Source: CAYUYM01 sp964449305
GTDB taxonomy: Bacteria; Bacteroidota; Ignavibacteria; SZUA-365; CAYQST01
NCBI GenBank assembly: GCA_964449305.1
Contig: CAYUYM010000039.1
Location: 1 to 20,198 of the forward strand
Length of the DNA: 20,198 bases
Direction: 5' to 3'
Positions 14,301 to 20,198 of the stretch are shown here, one piece after another (position 1 is the first letter of the stretch; each line of letters begins with the position of its first letter). The translations under genes and the position numbers were made by a program. The notes below the pieces were generated by a model, which was not told where the DNA came from, did no database searches, and saw only the letters and a list, made by a program, of their open reading frames with translations.

Positions 14301-15721
14301 GAGTGTACCGTTCCACGGACAACGGCTCGTCGTGGATGCGGCAGCCCAGGGGCATCGCCTCGGCCAGCGTCCACGCGCTGCTGAGCGCGGGCGGGCGCCT
14401 CTATGCCGGCACCGCGGGATCGGGCATGTTCACCTCCATCGACAATGGCACATCGTGGGAGCCCTGGAACGCCGGCTTCACGGATTCCGTGGTCACGGCG
14501 CTCGCGCTGCGTGACACCACCATCTTCGCCGGCACCGCGGGCTCCGGCCTCCTGCGGACAACACCGCGCGTGAGCGCCTGGGCATCGGTGAACAGCGGCT
14601 TCGTTGGAGGTCGCGCTGCAACCCTCATCGCCGCGGGCAACGACATCCTTGCAGCCACCATGGGCGGCGGTGTCACGCGCTCCAAGACCGCCGGCGTGAC
14701 GTGGACCCCCGCCAGCTACGGCATCCCCGCCACCGACATCCGCGCGCTTGCGGGCAATGGCAGCATCCTCCTCGCAGGCACGGCATGCAACGGCGTGTAT
14801 CGCTCCACGAACAACGGCTCCACGTGGAAGCAGTCCAACCGGAATCTTTCCGACACGGCCATCACCGCCATCGCCTGTGCGGGCACAGTGGCGCTTGTCG
14901 GCACGCGTTCTGGTGCGGTGCATCGCTCCGACGACGAGGGACTCACATGGATGGAGCAGTCGGGTGGTCTCGCTGATTCCACCATCACGCTTCTGACCAT
15001 CATCAACAGCGTCCGCTACGCCGGCGTGGCGGGGCACGGGCTCCACCGCATGAGCGCGACAGAAAGCGCATGGACGCACATCGACGGGCTGCCCGCATCC
15101 GACGTTCATGCGCTGACCGTGTTCGGAACAGAGCTGGTGGCGGCCACCGGCAGCGGCGTGTTCCGCTCAGCCGACAACGGAGGCACGTGGGTGCGGTCGG
15201 ACGCGGGGCTGCCGACGGATGCCTTCACAGCGCTGACCACGGCATCCACGGCGGTGTTCGTGGGTTCGGCGGCGCACGGTGTGCATCTGGCGCGTGCAGG
15301 TGTGCAGTCCTGGCGCGACATCAACCCCGCGCTGTGGAACATGCGCATCCTGGCGCTGCACAACGACGGGCGGTACCTGTATGCCGGCACGGAGGGCGGC
15401 GTGTGGCGCCTCGACATCACCGACATCCTCACCGACCATGGCGGCCCGCGCGTGGCGCCGGTGGAGTGGCAGCTTGAGCAGAACCAGCCGAATCCCTTCG
15501 CCACCACAACGCTGCTGCGCTGCACCGTGCCCGAGGCCTGCACCGCACGGATCACCGTCACCGATCTCCTCGGCCGCGTGGTCGCGGAGCCGTTCCACGG
15601 ACCCCTCACGGCCGGGACGCACAGCGTGATGTTCGACGCAGGCGCACTGCCGTCCGGAGCCTGGTTCTGCACGCTGCGGGCGGAGGGCGTGGTGCGGACG
15701 ATCCGCATGATCAAGCGCTGA
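11348..15721 (+). CDS. Secreted M6-type metalloprotease with FN3 domains, Asp-box propeller and T9SS tail
   Basis: This protein has 1457 residues from the ATG at 11348; an upstream ATG at 11297 would bury the signal peptide. The signal is at 1 to about 23 (LLLPLFFFILCSIATA). The M6-like peptidase domain (about 25-500) has DSDGDGNVDNVCFIV, the zinc motif HEMQHSLGFPDLY (311-323, catalytic Glu312) and a downstream SWDIMEQ as a probable Met-turn. Three FN3 modules lie at about 507-600, 600-690 and 690-785. Then come 13-14 Asp-box/BNR repeats (about 794-1361), with forms such as YRSTDNGSSW and FRSADNGGTW every 40-41 residues. The C-terminal type A sorting domain (about 1370-1457) begins LEQNQPNPF. 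The protein is probably surface-bound or released through the T9SS. It likely degrades proteins, with the propeller binding a ligand; this is inference. It is monocistronic, with a stem-loop after the stop. Confidence 0.93.
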   Translation: MTSSPRLLLPLFFFILCSIATAAPLRFFPMELRQPDGSILHCYASGDEYYNWLHDKNGYTIIQDRATGWYTYAIEAKRTLVPSQHIPGLVDPATIGVAPWARMRDRVAIDRQFHGNRVLGGGGEVLTPTKGVINNIVIFIRFNDDPEFTTPIATYEDMFNTGQSSMRNYFADVSHGALDVSSTFYPKTTTTTVLSFRDSHPRQYFMPQSETEPLGYGNDRDLREHTLLRDAVDAVANQIPADLVVDSDGDGNVDNVCFIVSGSPTAWSTLLWPHMWTINSFDVRINKARIRSYNFQINNPLMQDRSSVLCHEMQHSLGFPDLYHYSYDGLAPAASWDIMEQNRFPPQHSSMYMKWRYGKWVDSIPEIRTSGRYFLQPSTALTNNCFKIVSPYAPKEFFVLEFRRRNTNFDRSIPNEGLLVWRVNSTYDGRGNSNGPPDEVYLYRPGGTVTEDGSPSIANFSANSSRTAINDKTDPSSFLTLGGRGGLDVSEVGPVGDSIWFTVNIIVPKPPMKPSVLVPTATSFNTILLQWKDNADDESGFEIQTRRENSSWTTILTTPPDIQSVPIAGCFPETFYWFRMRAFNGQYLSEWTDSAGVMTPAAPRPRDFSAIPLDERMVRLGWTNPTIEDRPIEIQRLAPNGTWVRIDSVFGQNAYFDRSGLTPGTSYCYRIRALYGNAASQWSDTACAKPGILVLHAPTRLRSGTVTPLAVQLYWDFDSFGESGFEVERSESGGAASYTLLEPVAGPGFDVYIDRDVLPGETWFYRVRTTKSSQRSSFSPVTTMTVPEWRRDAWERMNGPESGRVHGLAVRGAELFAATEGAGVLRSTDNGGTWFTANGNLSVRTISAIAVNDNVLLAGTPQGWLYRSVTRGESWELVGRGLPEKPIETLAFAGPSVFVAQTGGGVHHSTDDGENWSAVADIPGIDAHCLAVSGSLIFAGTADGVYRSISGGATWEKSSTGMVHTDVRALAFGQGAVLAGTELGGVYRSTDNGSSWMRQPRGIASASVHALLSAGGRLYAGTAGSGMFTSIDNGTSWEPWNAGFTDSVVTALALRDTTIFAGTAGSGLLRTTPRVSAWASVNSGFVGGRAATLIAAGNDILAATMGGGVTRSKTAGVTWTPASYGIPATDIRALAGNGSILLAGTACNGVYRSTNNGSTWKQSNRNLSDTAITAIACAGTVALVGTRSGAVHRSDDEGLTWMEQSGGLADSTITLLTIINSVRYAGVAGHGLHRMSATESAWTHIDGLPASDVHALTVFGTELVAATGSGVFRSADNGGTWVRSDAGLPTDAFTALTTASTAVFVGSAAHGVHLARAGVQSWRDINPALWNMRILALHNDGRYLYAGTEGGVWRLDITDILTDHGGPRVAPVEWQLEQNQPNPFATTTLLRCTVPEACTARITVTDLLGRVVAEPFHGPLTAGTHSVMFDAGALPSGAWFCTLRAEGVVRTIRMIKR
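13820..15420 (+). repeat. Degenerate about 120-124-bp coding repeats (Asp-box units)
   Basis: Within the metalloprotease gene a CGCTCCACGGACAACGGC-like word followed by TGG recurs about every 120-124 bp. Repeats sit near 13825, 13945, 14068, 14188, 14308, 14430, 14554, 14678, 14800, 14924, 15046, 15163 and 15287. A tail unit lies near 15400. Some units keep only the terminal Trp (for example near 14554 and 15046). Confidence 0.85.
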
Positions 15722-15727
15722 CAGCGC

Positions 15728-15759
15728 GCGGCATCCGGGAACACGGCGCCCGATGCCGC
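15728..15759. terminator. Possible terminator stem-loop without T-run
   Basis: GCGGCAT pairs with ATGCCGC and, after a bulged C, CGGG pairs with CCCG around a 9-nt loop. It lies 7 bp after the stop of the metalloprotease gene. No T-tract follows, so termination is uncertain. Confidence 0.4.
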
Positions 15760-15784
15760 GGTACAACCCCGTGAATCACGTCAC

Positions 15785-15788
15785 GGAG
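15785..15788 (+). promoter_or_regulatory. Shine-Dalgarno of the 358-residue gene
   Basis: GGAG lies 5 nt before the ATG at 15794 and supports that start. Confidence 0.5.
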
Positions 15789-15793
15789 CTGTC

Positions 15794-16870
15794 ATGTCAT
15801 CCAACACCGTCATTTACGCCGTCGCCGCGCTGGTCCTTGCCATCGGCGTCTTCGATCAACCCGCCAGGTTAAAAAGTCCCCACAAAGACCGGGAGGCACA
15901 GCAGAAGGTCTGGCTCAAGGGGGCGGAGCTGCATTTCGGTGAGCGATGTTCGATCCGCTTCATGCGGACTCTTCGCATCCCTGACGATGGAAAGGACTAT
16001 CCGCTTCCCCCGGGACTGGGGGAGTTCCCGATCTACCGTGTGGAGGATTACGCCGACCGCGTCCCGGCATCATGGCGTCGCGATGGCGGGTACTTCATCC
16101 CGATGTATCAAGCCGAAGCGATGTGGCTGTCGTTCGATGCCGCGCACTGGAAACCCAACGTCATCAAGATTGCCGTGGGAAATGTGAACGTGCTGGACGG
16201 GAAGGCGTGGGATCTGGCGCTGCGGGCGTCGCCGCAGAACTACCTGGTGGCCCCCGAACAGCCATGGCTCGACGGCATCAAGGCGGGTGAGGGGTTCATC
16301 CGTCAGTTTGTGGCGATGCCTCTGGGGAAGGGGTACACGGTGGAGGCACAGGTGACGGGGCGGGAGGATGTGGGGGGCATGAAGATCGCGGTGTACGAAC
16401 CGAAGCCGGGGCGCTTCCCGGACGTGCCACCGGCGCTGACACGGAGGAACAGTGGCGACATGTACATGGCGGCCGCCCCCATGAGCGCGAAGTCCGCAGA
16501 AATGGGGCTGGGCGCCGGGGGGCGCATGACGCAGAAGGTGTACGAGGATCGGCATGGGCTGGACACGTGGGAGGAGGCGTCGCCCGCGGTGGCGGTGATC
16601 CACATCGTCAACAGCGCGATGTTCCGGGAGATCACGGGCATGGAACCGCCCGCGACGCCGGTGGACGCGAAGACGTACACGCGCTACGGTTATCCCTGGT
16701 TCGCCCTGTACGACGAGCACCTGCACGATATCGACCCCACGTCCACGCTCAGGGGGGTGAAATCCATCGGGCAGATCGCCGCGGAGAAGGGGGATACATC
16801 GATCACGAAGGACAGTTCCTTCACCGTGCCGGACTCGCAGGTGGTGAAGTACAAGGAATGGAAAAAATGA
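15794..16870 (+). CDS. Conserved-looking protein of unknown function, N-terminally anchored
   Basis: This 358-residue protein begins with one hydrophobic segment (VIYAVAALVLAIGVF, about 6-20), a signal anchor or uncleaved signal. A large polar domain follows with well-formed blocks: FMRTLRIPDDGKDYPLPPGL, PIYRVEDYADRVPASW, and GYFIPMYQAEAMWLSF. Further on are YTVEAQVTGREDVGGMKI, GLGAGGRMTQKVYED, and YPWFALYDEH. I recall closely similar proteins of unknown function in actinobacteria and other phyla, but know no characterised member. No catalytic motif is evident; Trp, Tyr and Pro are common. The YggX-like gene starts 24 bp after its stop on the same strand, so they may share a transcript. Confidence is high that it is a gene and low for any function. 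Confidence 0.8.
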   Translation: MSSNTVIYAVAALVLAIGVFDQPARLKSPHKDREAQQKVWLKGAELHFGERCSIRFMRTLRIPDDGKDYPLPPGLGEFPIYRVEDYADRVPASWRRDGGYFIPMYQAEAMWLSFDAAHWKPNVIKIAVGNVNVLDGKAWDLALRASPQNYLVAPEQPWLDGIKAGEGFIRQFVAMPLGKGYTVEAQVTGREDVGGMKIAVYEPKPGRFPDVPPALTRRNSGDMYMAAAPMSAKSAEMGLGAGGRMTQKVYEDRHGLDTWEEASPAVAVIHIVNSAMFREITGMEPPATPVDAKTYTRYGYPWFALYDEHLHDIDPTSTLRGVKSIGQIAAEKGDTSITKDSSFTVPDSQVVKYKEWKK

Positions 16871-16894
16871 TGCCGGGTTGTATTTTCCGTTGCC

Positions 16895-17203
16895 ATGAAC
16901 ATCAACAGCATCGGAACGCCCATGCCCGTCATACACTGCTCACGCTGCCGCCTCGACAAGGAGGCCGTCAAAAACACCGCCTTCTACACGGGTGAGGTGC
17001 GCGATGCACTCAAAGCCCACGCCTGCGAGGACTGCTGGAAGGAGTGGATCAAGATGCAGATCATGCTGATCAACGAATACCGGCTCAACCTGATGGATCC
17101 GAGGACGGATGAATTCCTGAGCCGACAGCTTCTGGCGTTCTTCAATCTCGACGACACGTCCAAGGTGGCGGACGTGCAGTACGTGCCTCCGAAGGAACCC
17201 TAG
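16895..17203 (+). CDS. YggX-like (Fe(2+)-trafficking family) protein with four cysteines
   Basis: This 102-residue protein has a central and C-terminal part that matches the YggX family pattern. It shows a Trp-rich EDCWKEWIKMQIMLINEYRLN (split at 43-63) followed by DPRTDEFL and a LLAFFNLDD type end. E. coli YggX is 91 residues, with W-x-x-W, TMLINE and LN at the same places. YggX is linked to iron-sulfur protection from oxidants. Unlike E. coli YggX, which has one N-terminal cysteine, this protein has CSRC (Cys15, 18) and CEDC (Cys44, 47), suggesting a zinc or Fe-S site. An ATG at 16922 would give 93 residues, nearer family length; neither start has a clear Shine-Dalgarno. The stop overlaps that of the facing UDP-glucose dehydrogenase gene by 4 bp. 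Confidence 0.75.
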   Translation: MNINSIGTPMPVIHCSRCRLDKEAVKNTAFYTGEVRDALKAHACEDCWKEWIKMQIMLINEYRLNLMDPRTDEFLSRQLLAFFNLDDTSKVADVQYVPPKEP

Positions 17204-18540
17204 CCGCGGGCCCTTGTGGCCGACCTGCCGATGGGGAAGTAGTCGAAACCGTGCTTCACCATGTCGTCGGCGCTGTAGATGTTGCGACCATCAAACACGA
17301 CCGGCTCAGCGAGCAGTTCCTTCACGCGTGTCCAGTCGGGCTTGCGGAATTCGTTCCACTCGGTGACGAGCAGAAGCGCATTCGCGCCCTCGAGCGCATC
17401 CATGGCGCGCTCTGCATACCGGATCCTGTCGCCATAGCGCTCACGGGTGTTTTCCATCGCCTCGGGGTCGAAGGCGTGGATGGTGGCGCCCGCTTCCAGG
17501 AGGGCGTCGATCACAACGTAGGCCGGGGCTTCACGCACATCGTCGGTGTTGGGCTTGAAGGCCAGGCCCCACAGGGCGAAGGTCTTCCCCGCGATCTCAC
17601 CGCCGAAGTAGGCGCGGATCTTGTTCACATAGTGAAGCGGCTGATCGGCATTCACATCCTCCACCGCCTGCACGATGCGCAGCGGGAACTGCTCGTCCTT
17701 GGAGGATTTGAGCAGGGCCTTCACGTCCTTCGGGAAGCAGGAGCCGCCGTAGCCGACCCCGGCGAAGAGGAACTTCTTGCCGATGCGTGTGTCGGATCCG
17801 ATGCCGCGGCGCACCTGGTCGATGTCGGCGCCCATGATCTCACAGAGATTGGCGAGGTCGTTCATGAAGGAGATTCGCATGGCGAGGAAGCTGTTGGCGG
17901 CGTACTTCGTGATCTCCGCGCTGCGCTCATCCATCACCACGATGGGGTTGCCGGACAGCACGAAGGGTTCATAGAGATCCACGAGCACCTTGGTGGCGCG
18001 CTCGTCGGACGAGCCGATGACAACGCGGTCGGGGCGGAGGCTGTCCTCCACGGCGAAACCTTCACGGAGAAATTCCGGGTTGGAGACGACGGTGAACTCC
18101 CCGGCGTAGTTCTTCCGGATGATGGCGGTCACCTTCTCCGACGTGCCGATGGGCACGGTGCTCTTGTCGACGATGATCTTGTAGCCCTGGGGTGCGTGCG
18201 CGGCGAGGTGCTGCCCGATCTTCTCGGCCACCTGGAGCACGTAGTGAAGGTCGGCTGAGCCATCCTCGTTGGGAGGTGTGGGCAGGCAGAGGAAGATGAC
18301 GTCGGAGGCGATGGTGGCAGCCTCGAGATCGTCGGTGAACGTGAGTCGGCCCTCCTTGACGTTGCGCTCGTAGATCTGATGGAGGCCAGGTTCGTAGATG
18401 GGAATCTGATTGTTGTTGAGTTTCGAGAGCTTCTTCTGGTCGTTGTCGACGCAGATCACCTGATTGCCGTTTTCAGCGAAGCACACGCCTGAAACGAGTC
18501 CGACATATCCGGTTCCGATGACAGCAATGTTGTACGGCAT
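17200..18540 (-). CDS. ugd: UDP-glucose 6-dehydrogenase
   Basis: It oxidises UDP-glucose to UDP-glucuronate with two NAD+, supplying precursors for surface polysaccharides. The protein has 446 residues from the ATG at 18540. It has the N-terminal NAD fold GTGYVGLVSG (9-18), the KSTVPIGTSEKV and NPEFLREGFAVED blocks, and the central helix with SAEITKYAANSFLAMRISF. The catalytic cysteine is in GYGGSCFPKD (Cys268), and the C-terminal UDP-binding domain contains WGLAFKPNTDDVREAP. Length and motifs are complete. A related UDP-ManNAc dehydrogenase is unlikely given the overall match. The frame extends 14 residues upstream, but the family begins at MPYNIAVIG. No other sugar genes are adjacent. Its stop overlaps that of the YggX-like gene. 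Confidence 0.95.
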   Translation of the reverse strand: MPYNIAVIGTGYVGLVSGVCFAENGNQVICVDNDQKKLSKLNNNQIPIYEPGLHQIYERNVKEGRLTFTDDLEAATIASDVIFLCLPTPPNEDGSADLHYVLQVAEKIGQHLAAHAPQGYKIIVDKSTVPIGTSEKVTAIIRKNYAGEFTVVSNPEFLREGFAVEDSLRPDRVVIGSSDERATKVLVDLYEPFVLSGNPIVVMDERSAEITKYAANSFLAMRISFMNDLANLCEIMGADIDQVRRGIGSDTRIGKKFLFAGVGYGGSCFPKDVKALLKSSKDEQFPLRIVQAVEDVNADQPLHYVNKIRAYFGGEIAGKTFALWGLAFKPNTDDVREAPAYVVIDALLEAGATIHAFDPEAMENTRERYGDRIRYAERAMDALEGANALLLVTEWNEFRKPDWTRVKELLAEPVVFDGRNIYSADDMVKHGFDYFPIGRSATRARG

Positions 18541-18579
18541 ACGTGTTGAATGACTGTTGATGAACACAAAAATGGTCAT

Positions 18580-18587
18580 CAAAAGTA
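18580..18587 (-). promoter_or_regulatory. Candidate -7 element TACTTTTG of the UDP-glucose dehydrogenase gene
   Basis: On the minus strand this is a perfect TAnnTTTG match 39 bp before the ATG at 18540. A TTTG lies further upstream (complement of 18602-18605), but the spacer of 14 bp is shorter than the usual 19-21. It lies in the AT-rich divergent region 18541-18647. Confidence 0.4.
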
Positions 18588-18647
18588 CGAGCTTTTTTCG
18601 ACAAATTACGCAGGGGCGAGATTATCACCCCATCTGGAAACGAGCGC

Positions 18648-19217
18648 ATGCACTACCAACAGACCTCCATCACCCGCCTCTCCACCGCCGCGCGGCGGCT
18701 GGAGAAGGACGGCCGCTGGCACCCCTTCAGCAACGATCCCGCGGTACAGTACCGCGTGGCGCTGCGCGTGGTGCAGCAGGTGCGGCTGGAGGAGGGGGAA
18801 CACCCGGGGATGCTGGATCTGCTGGATCCTCCCGTCATCCTCCCGTCCTTCCTGCTGCGTGAGGGCTTCCGCGGCGGCCTCCGCCTCCGCATCGAGGACG
18901 ACCACGTTCTGCTGTCGGACGTGCATCTGCCCGCGGTGGACGGCTGGGAGGCGCTGGCCGGAGCCGCGCATGAACATGCCGCACACATCCGGCATGCCGG
19001 AGGCAACCTGCTCACTGCCGACATCCGCATCGACGCATGGACCGCCGGGGCGATCAACGCCGCTCTTGTCACCGCCCGCGCCCTTGCCGACGCGGTGGCT
19101 GCACTGCGTCTGGAACCGGGCGCCGAGGCCGCCGCGCTGCTGCATCACTGCCGCCGGAGCGTGGAGGCGGCGTTCGACGCGTGGTCGCAGACACGCGGGC
19201 GGAGGACGCCGGCATGA
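18648..19217 (+). CDS. Protein of unknown function, coupled to the Sua5-type gene
   Basis: The protein has 189 residues with no signal peptide or membrane segment. The N-terminal half is polar with several Arg/Trp. The middle has hydrophobic turns (LDLLDPPVILPSFLL, about 57-71). The C-terminal half (from about 125) is Ala-rich and helical (AINAALVTARALADAVAAL), with a run of His and Cys in ALLHHCRRS. I do not recognise a family. It looks like a real gene because its third-position GC bias is similar to its neighbours and it occupies the only strand free of known genes. It also overlaps the start of the next gene by 4 bp (ATGA, 19214-19217), which implies coupled translation. A link to tRNA modification is guesswork from position. 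An alternative start at 18557 in another frame is not supported. Confidence 0.65.
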   Translation: MHYQQTSITRLSTAARRLEKDGRWHPFSNDPAVQYRVALRVVQQVRLEEGEHPGMLDLLDPPVILPSFLLREGFRGGLRLRIEDDHVLLSDVHLPAVDGWEALAGAAHEHAAHIRHAGGNLLTADIRIDAWTAGAINAALVTARALADAVAALRLEPGAEAAALLHHCRRSVEAAFDAWSQTRGRRTPA

Positions 19218-20198
19218 CCTCGGACCAACGCACGCTGCGCATCCGGCACGATCCCGCCGGGGGCGACGCCTCGGCGCTGCTCCCCGCAGCAGCGGCGCTG
19301 CGCGCAGGGATGCTCGTGGCCTTCCCCACGGAGACGGTGTACGGACTGGGCGCCAACGCCTTCGACGAGGCTGCCGTGCGCCGCATCTTCCGCGTCAAGG
19401 GGCGCCCGGCGGACAACCCGCTCATCGTGCACATCGCCGACGCCGCGCAGGCGGCCGAGCTGGCCGCCAGCCTCTCCGCACGGTTTCACACACTGGCCGC
19501 ACGTTTCTGGCCTGGACCGCTCACACTCGTGGTTCGGAGCAACGCCGTTGTTCCGGACGTTGTGACGGCCGGGCTCGAAACGATCGCGTTGCGCATGCCG
19601 GCGCATGGCACGGCACTCGCGCTCATCCGCGCGGCTGGAGTGCCGCTCGCAGCACCCTCCGCCAACATCTCCGGGTCACCGAGTCCCACCACCGCGGATG
19701 AAGTGCTGCGCGATCTGGATACACACGTGTTTGCGGTGGTGGACGGCGGTCCCTGTCGTGAAGGCATCGAATCCACCGTGCTGGACATCACCACCTCACG
19801 GCCGCGCATCCTGCGGCCCGGCGTGGTGACGCGCGAGATGCTGGAGGATGCACTCGGCGTCCATGTCCGCACCGCGCGGCACGGCGGCGAGCGCCCCGCA
19901 TCGCCGGGAATGAAGTACCTGCACTATGCGCCCTCCACGCCGCTGCGCCTGCTCAGCGCGCAGCCGGCCGTGACACGGGAGCGCGTCGCGGCCGCGGTTG
20001 GAGCGCATGTGCGCCACGGTGAACGGGTGGGGCTCATGGCACCGGCCGCCATGAAGGGCTGCGGCGAAGCGGCCTTCCACAGCCTCGGCGCCGGCAGGCC
20101 GGAGGACTACGCGCATCATCTCTACCTCGGCCTCCGCTCTCTGGACCGCGCGGGAGTGGACGTCATCCTCGTACCCGCGATCGCGCCGGTCGGCCTGG
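19214..20198 (+). CDS. L-threonylcarbamoyladenylate synthase (Sua5/YwlC type), 3' end outside window
   Basis: It makes threonylcarbamoyl-AMP from Thr, bicarbonate and ATP for t6A37 tRNA modification. At least 328 residues are present, open to the window end. The N-terminal YrdC domain shows FPTETVYGLGANAFDE (37-52), FRVKGRPADNPLIVHI (59-74) with the nucleotide-binding KxR, WPGPLTLV (99-106), and PSANISGSPSPTT (148-160). A linker SPGMKYLHYAP (230-240) leads to the Sua5-specific C-terminal domain. This marks it as the long Sua5 form rather than the short TsaC/YrdC form. Typical Sua5 length is about 330-350, so little is missing. It starts within the stop of the 189-residue gene, which suggests an operon. 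Confidence 0.95.
   Translation, partial: MTSDQRTLRIRHDPAGGDASALLPAAAALRAGMLVAFPTETVYGLGANAFDEAAVRRIFRVKGRPADNPLIVHIADAAQAAELAASLSARFHTLAARFWPGPLTLVVRSNAVVPDVVTAGLETIALRMPAHGTALALIRAAGVPLAAPSANISGSPSPTTADEVLRDLDTHVFAVVDGGPCREGIESTVLDITTSRPRILRPGVVTREMLEDALGVHVRTARHGGERPASPGMKYLHYAPSTPLRLLSAQPAVTRERVAAAVGAHVRHGERVGLMAPAAMKGCGEAAFHSLGAGRPEDYAHHLYLGLRSLDRAGVDVILVPAIAPVGL

Noticed and set aside
14222..15109. 295-codon minus-strand frame in the Asp-box region
   Set aside because: It arises from the repeated GC-rich coding units on the plus strand; its sequence repeats with the same period and has no independent support.
18598..18625. Sigma70-like TCGACA-16-GATTAT before the 189-residue gene
   Set aside because: The match is moderate (5/6 and 4/6) and the organism appears to use Bacteroidota-type promoters, so I do not list it as a feature.

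Overview
The window looks like a chromosomal piece of a GC-rich member of the Bacteroidota/Chlorobiota (FCB) lineage. The evidence is two large secreted proteins with the C-terminal sorting domain of the type IX secretion system (T9SS), menaquinone genes, and TAnnTTTG-like promoter elements a near-constant distance upstream of several starts. Kapaibacteria or Ignavibacteria relatives are my best guess. That placement is inference: there is no rRNA gene or other definitive marker. A run of exactly 100 Ns inside a tandem repeat shows that the sequence is a scaffold.

Layout. (1) 1-4088 holds genes feeding isoprenoid quinone synthesis: ispG and an OSB-CoA ligase (menE) on the plus strand, then a DAHP synthase and menG as a likely minus-strand operon. 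MenE and MenG converge with 3 bp between stops. (2) 4246-6326 holds a secreted tandem YHS-type Cys-rich protein, a strong shared terminator, and a long class-V aminotransferase/cysteine desulfurase facing it. (3) 6541-8753 is a membrane protein translationally coupled to a secreted beta-helix protein with a T9SS tail. (4) 8754-9606 is a lower-GC island: a GxxExxY protein of PD-(D/E)XK type, then a 34-bp tandem array flanked by an inverted repeat and broken by the assembly gap. (5) 9623-11181 holds a small membrane protein, a putative outer-membrane barrel and a VOC/glyoxalase protein. (6) 11348-15721 is a 1457-residue secreted M6-type metalloprotease with FN3 modules, 13-14 Asp-box repeats and a T9SS tail. 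(7) 15794-17203 holds a conserved-looking protein of unknown function and a four-cysteine YggX-like protein. (8) 17200-18540 is UDP-glucose 6-dehydrogenase on the minus strand. (9) 18648 to the end holds an unknown 189-residue protein overlapping the start of a Sua5-type threonylcarbamoyl-AMP synthase, which runs off the window.

How it works together. The left part combines entry to the shikimate pathway (DAHP synthase), isoprenoid precursor synthesis (IspG) and two late menaquinone steps (MenE, MenG). The two T9SS clients are probably exported to the cell surface by machinery encoded elsewhere. Most other genes are ordinary housekeeping or unknown. The part least explained by standard annotation is the GxxExxY gene with its repeat array. 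It differs in base composition from its surroundings and looks like a small acquired unit.
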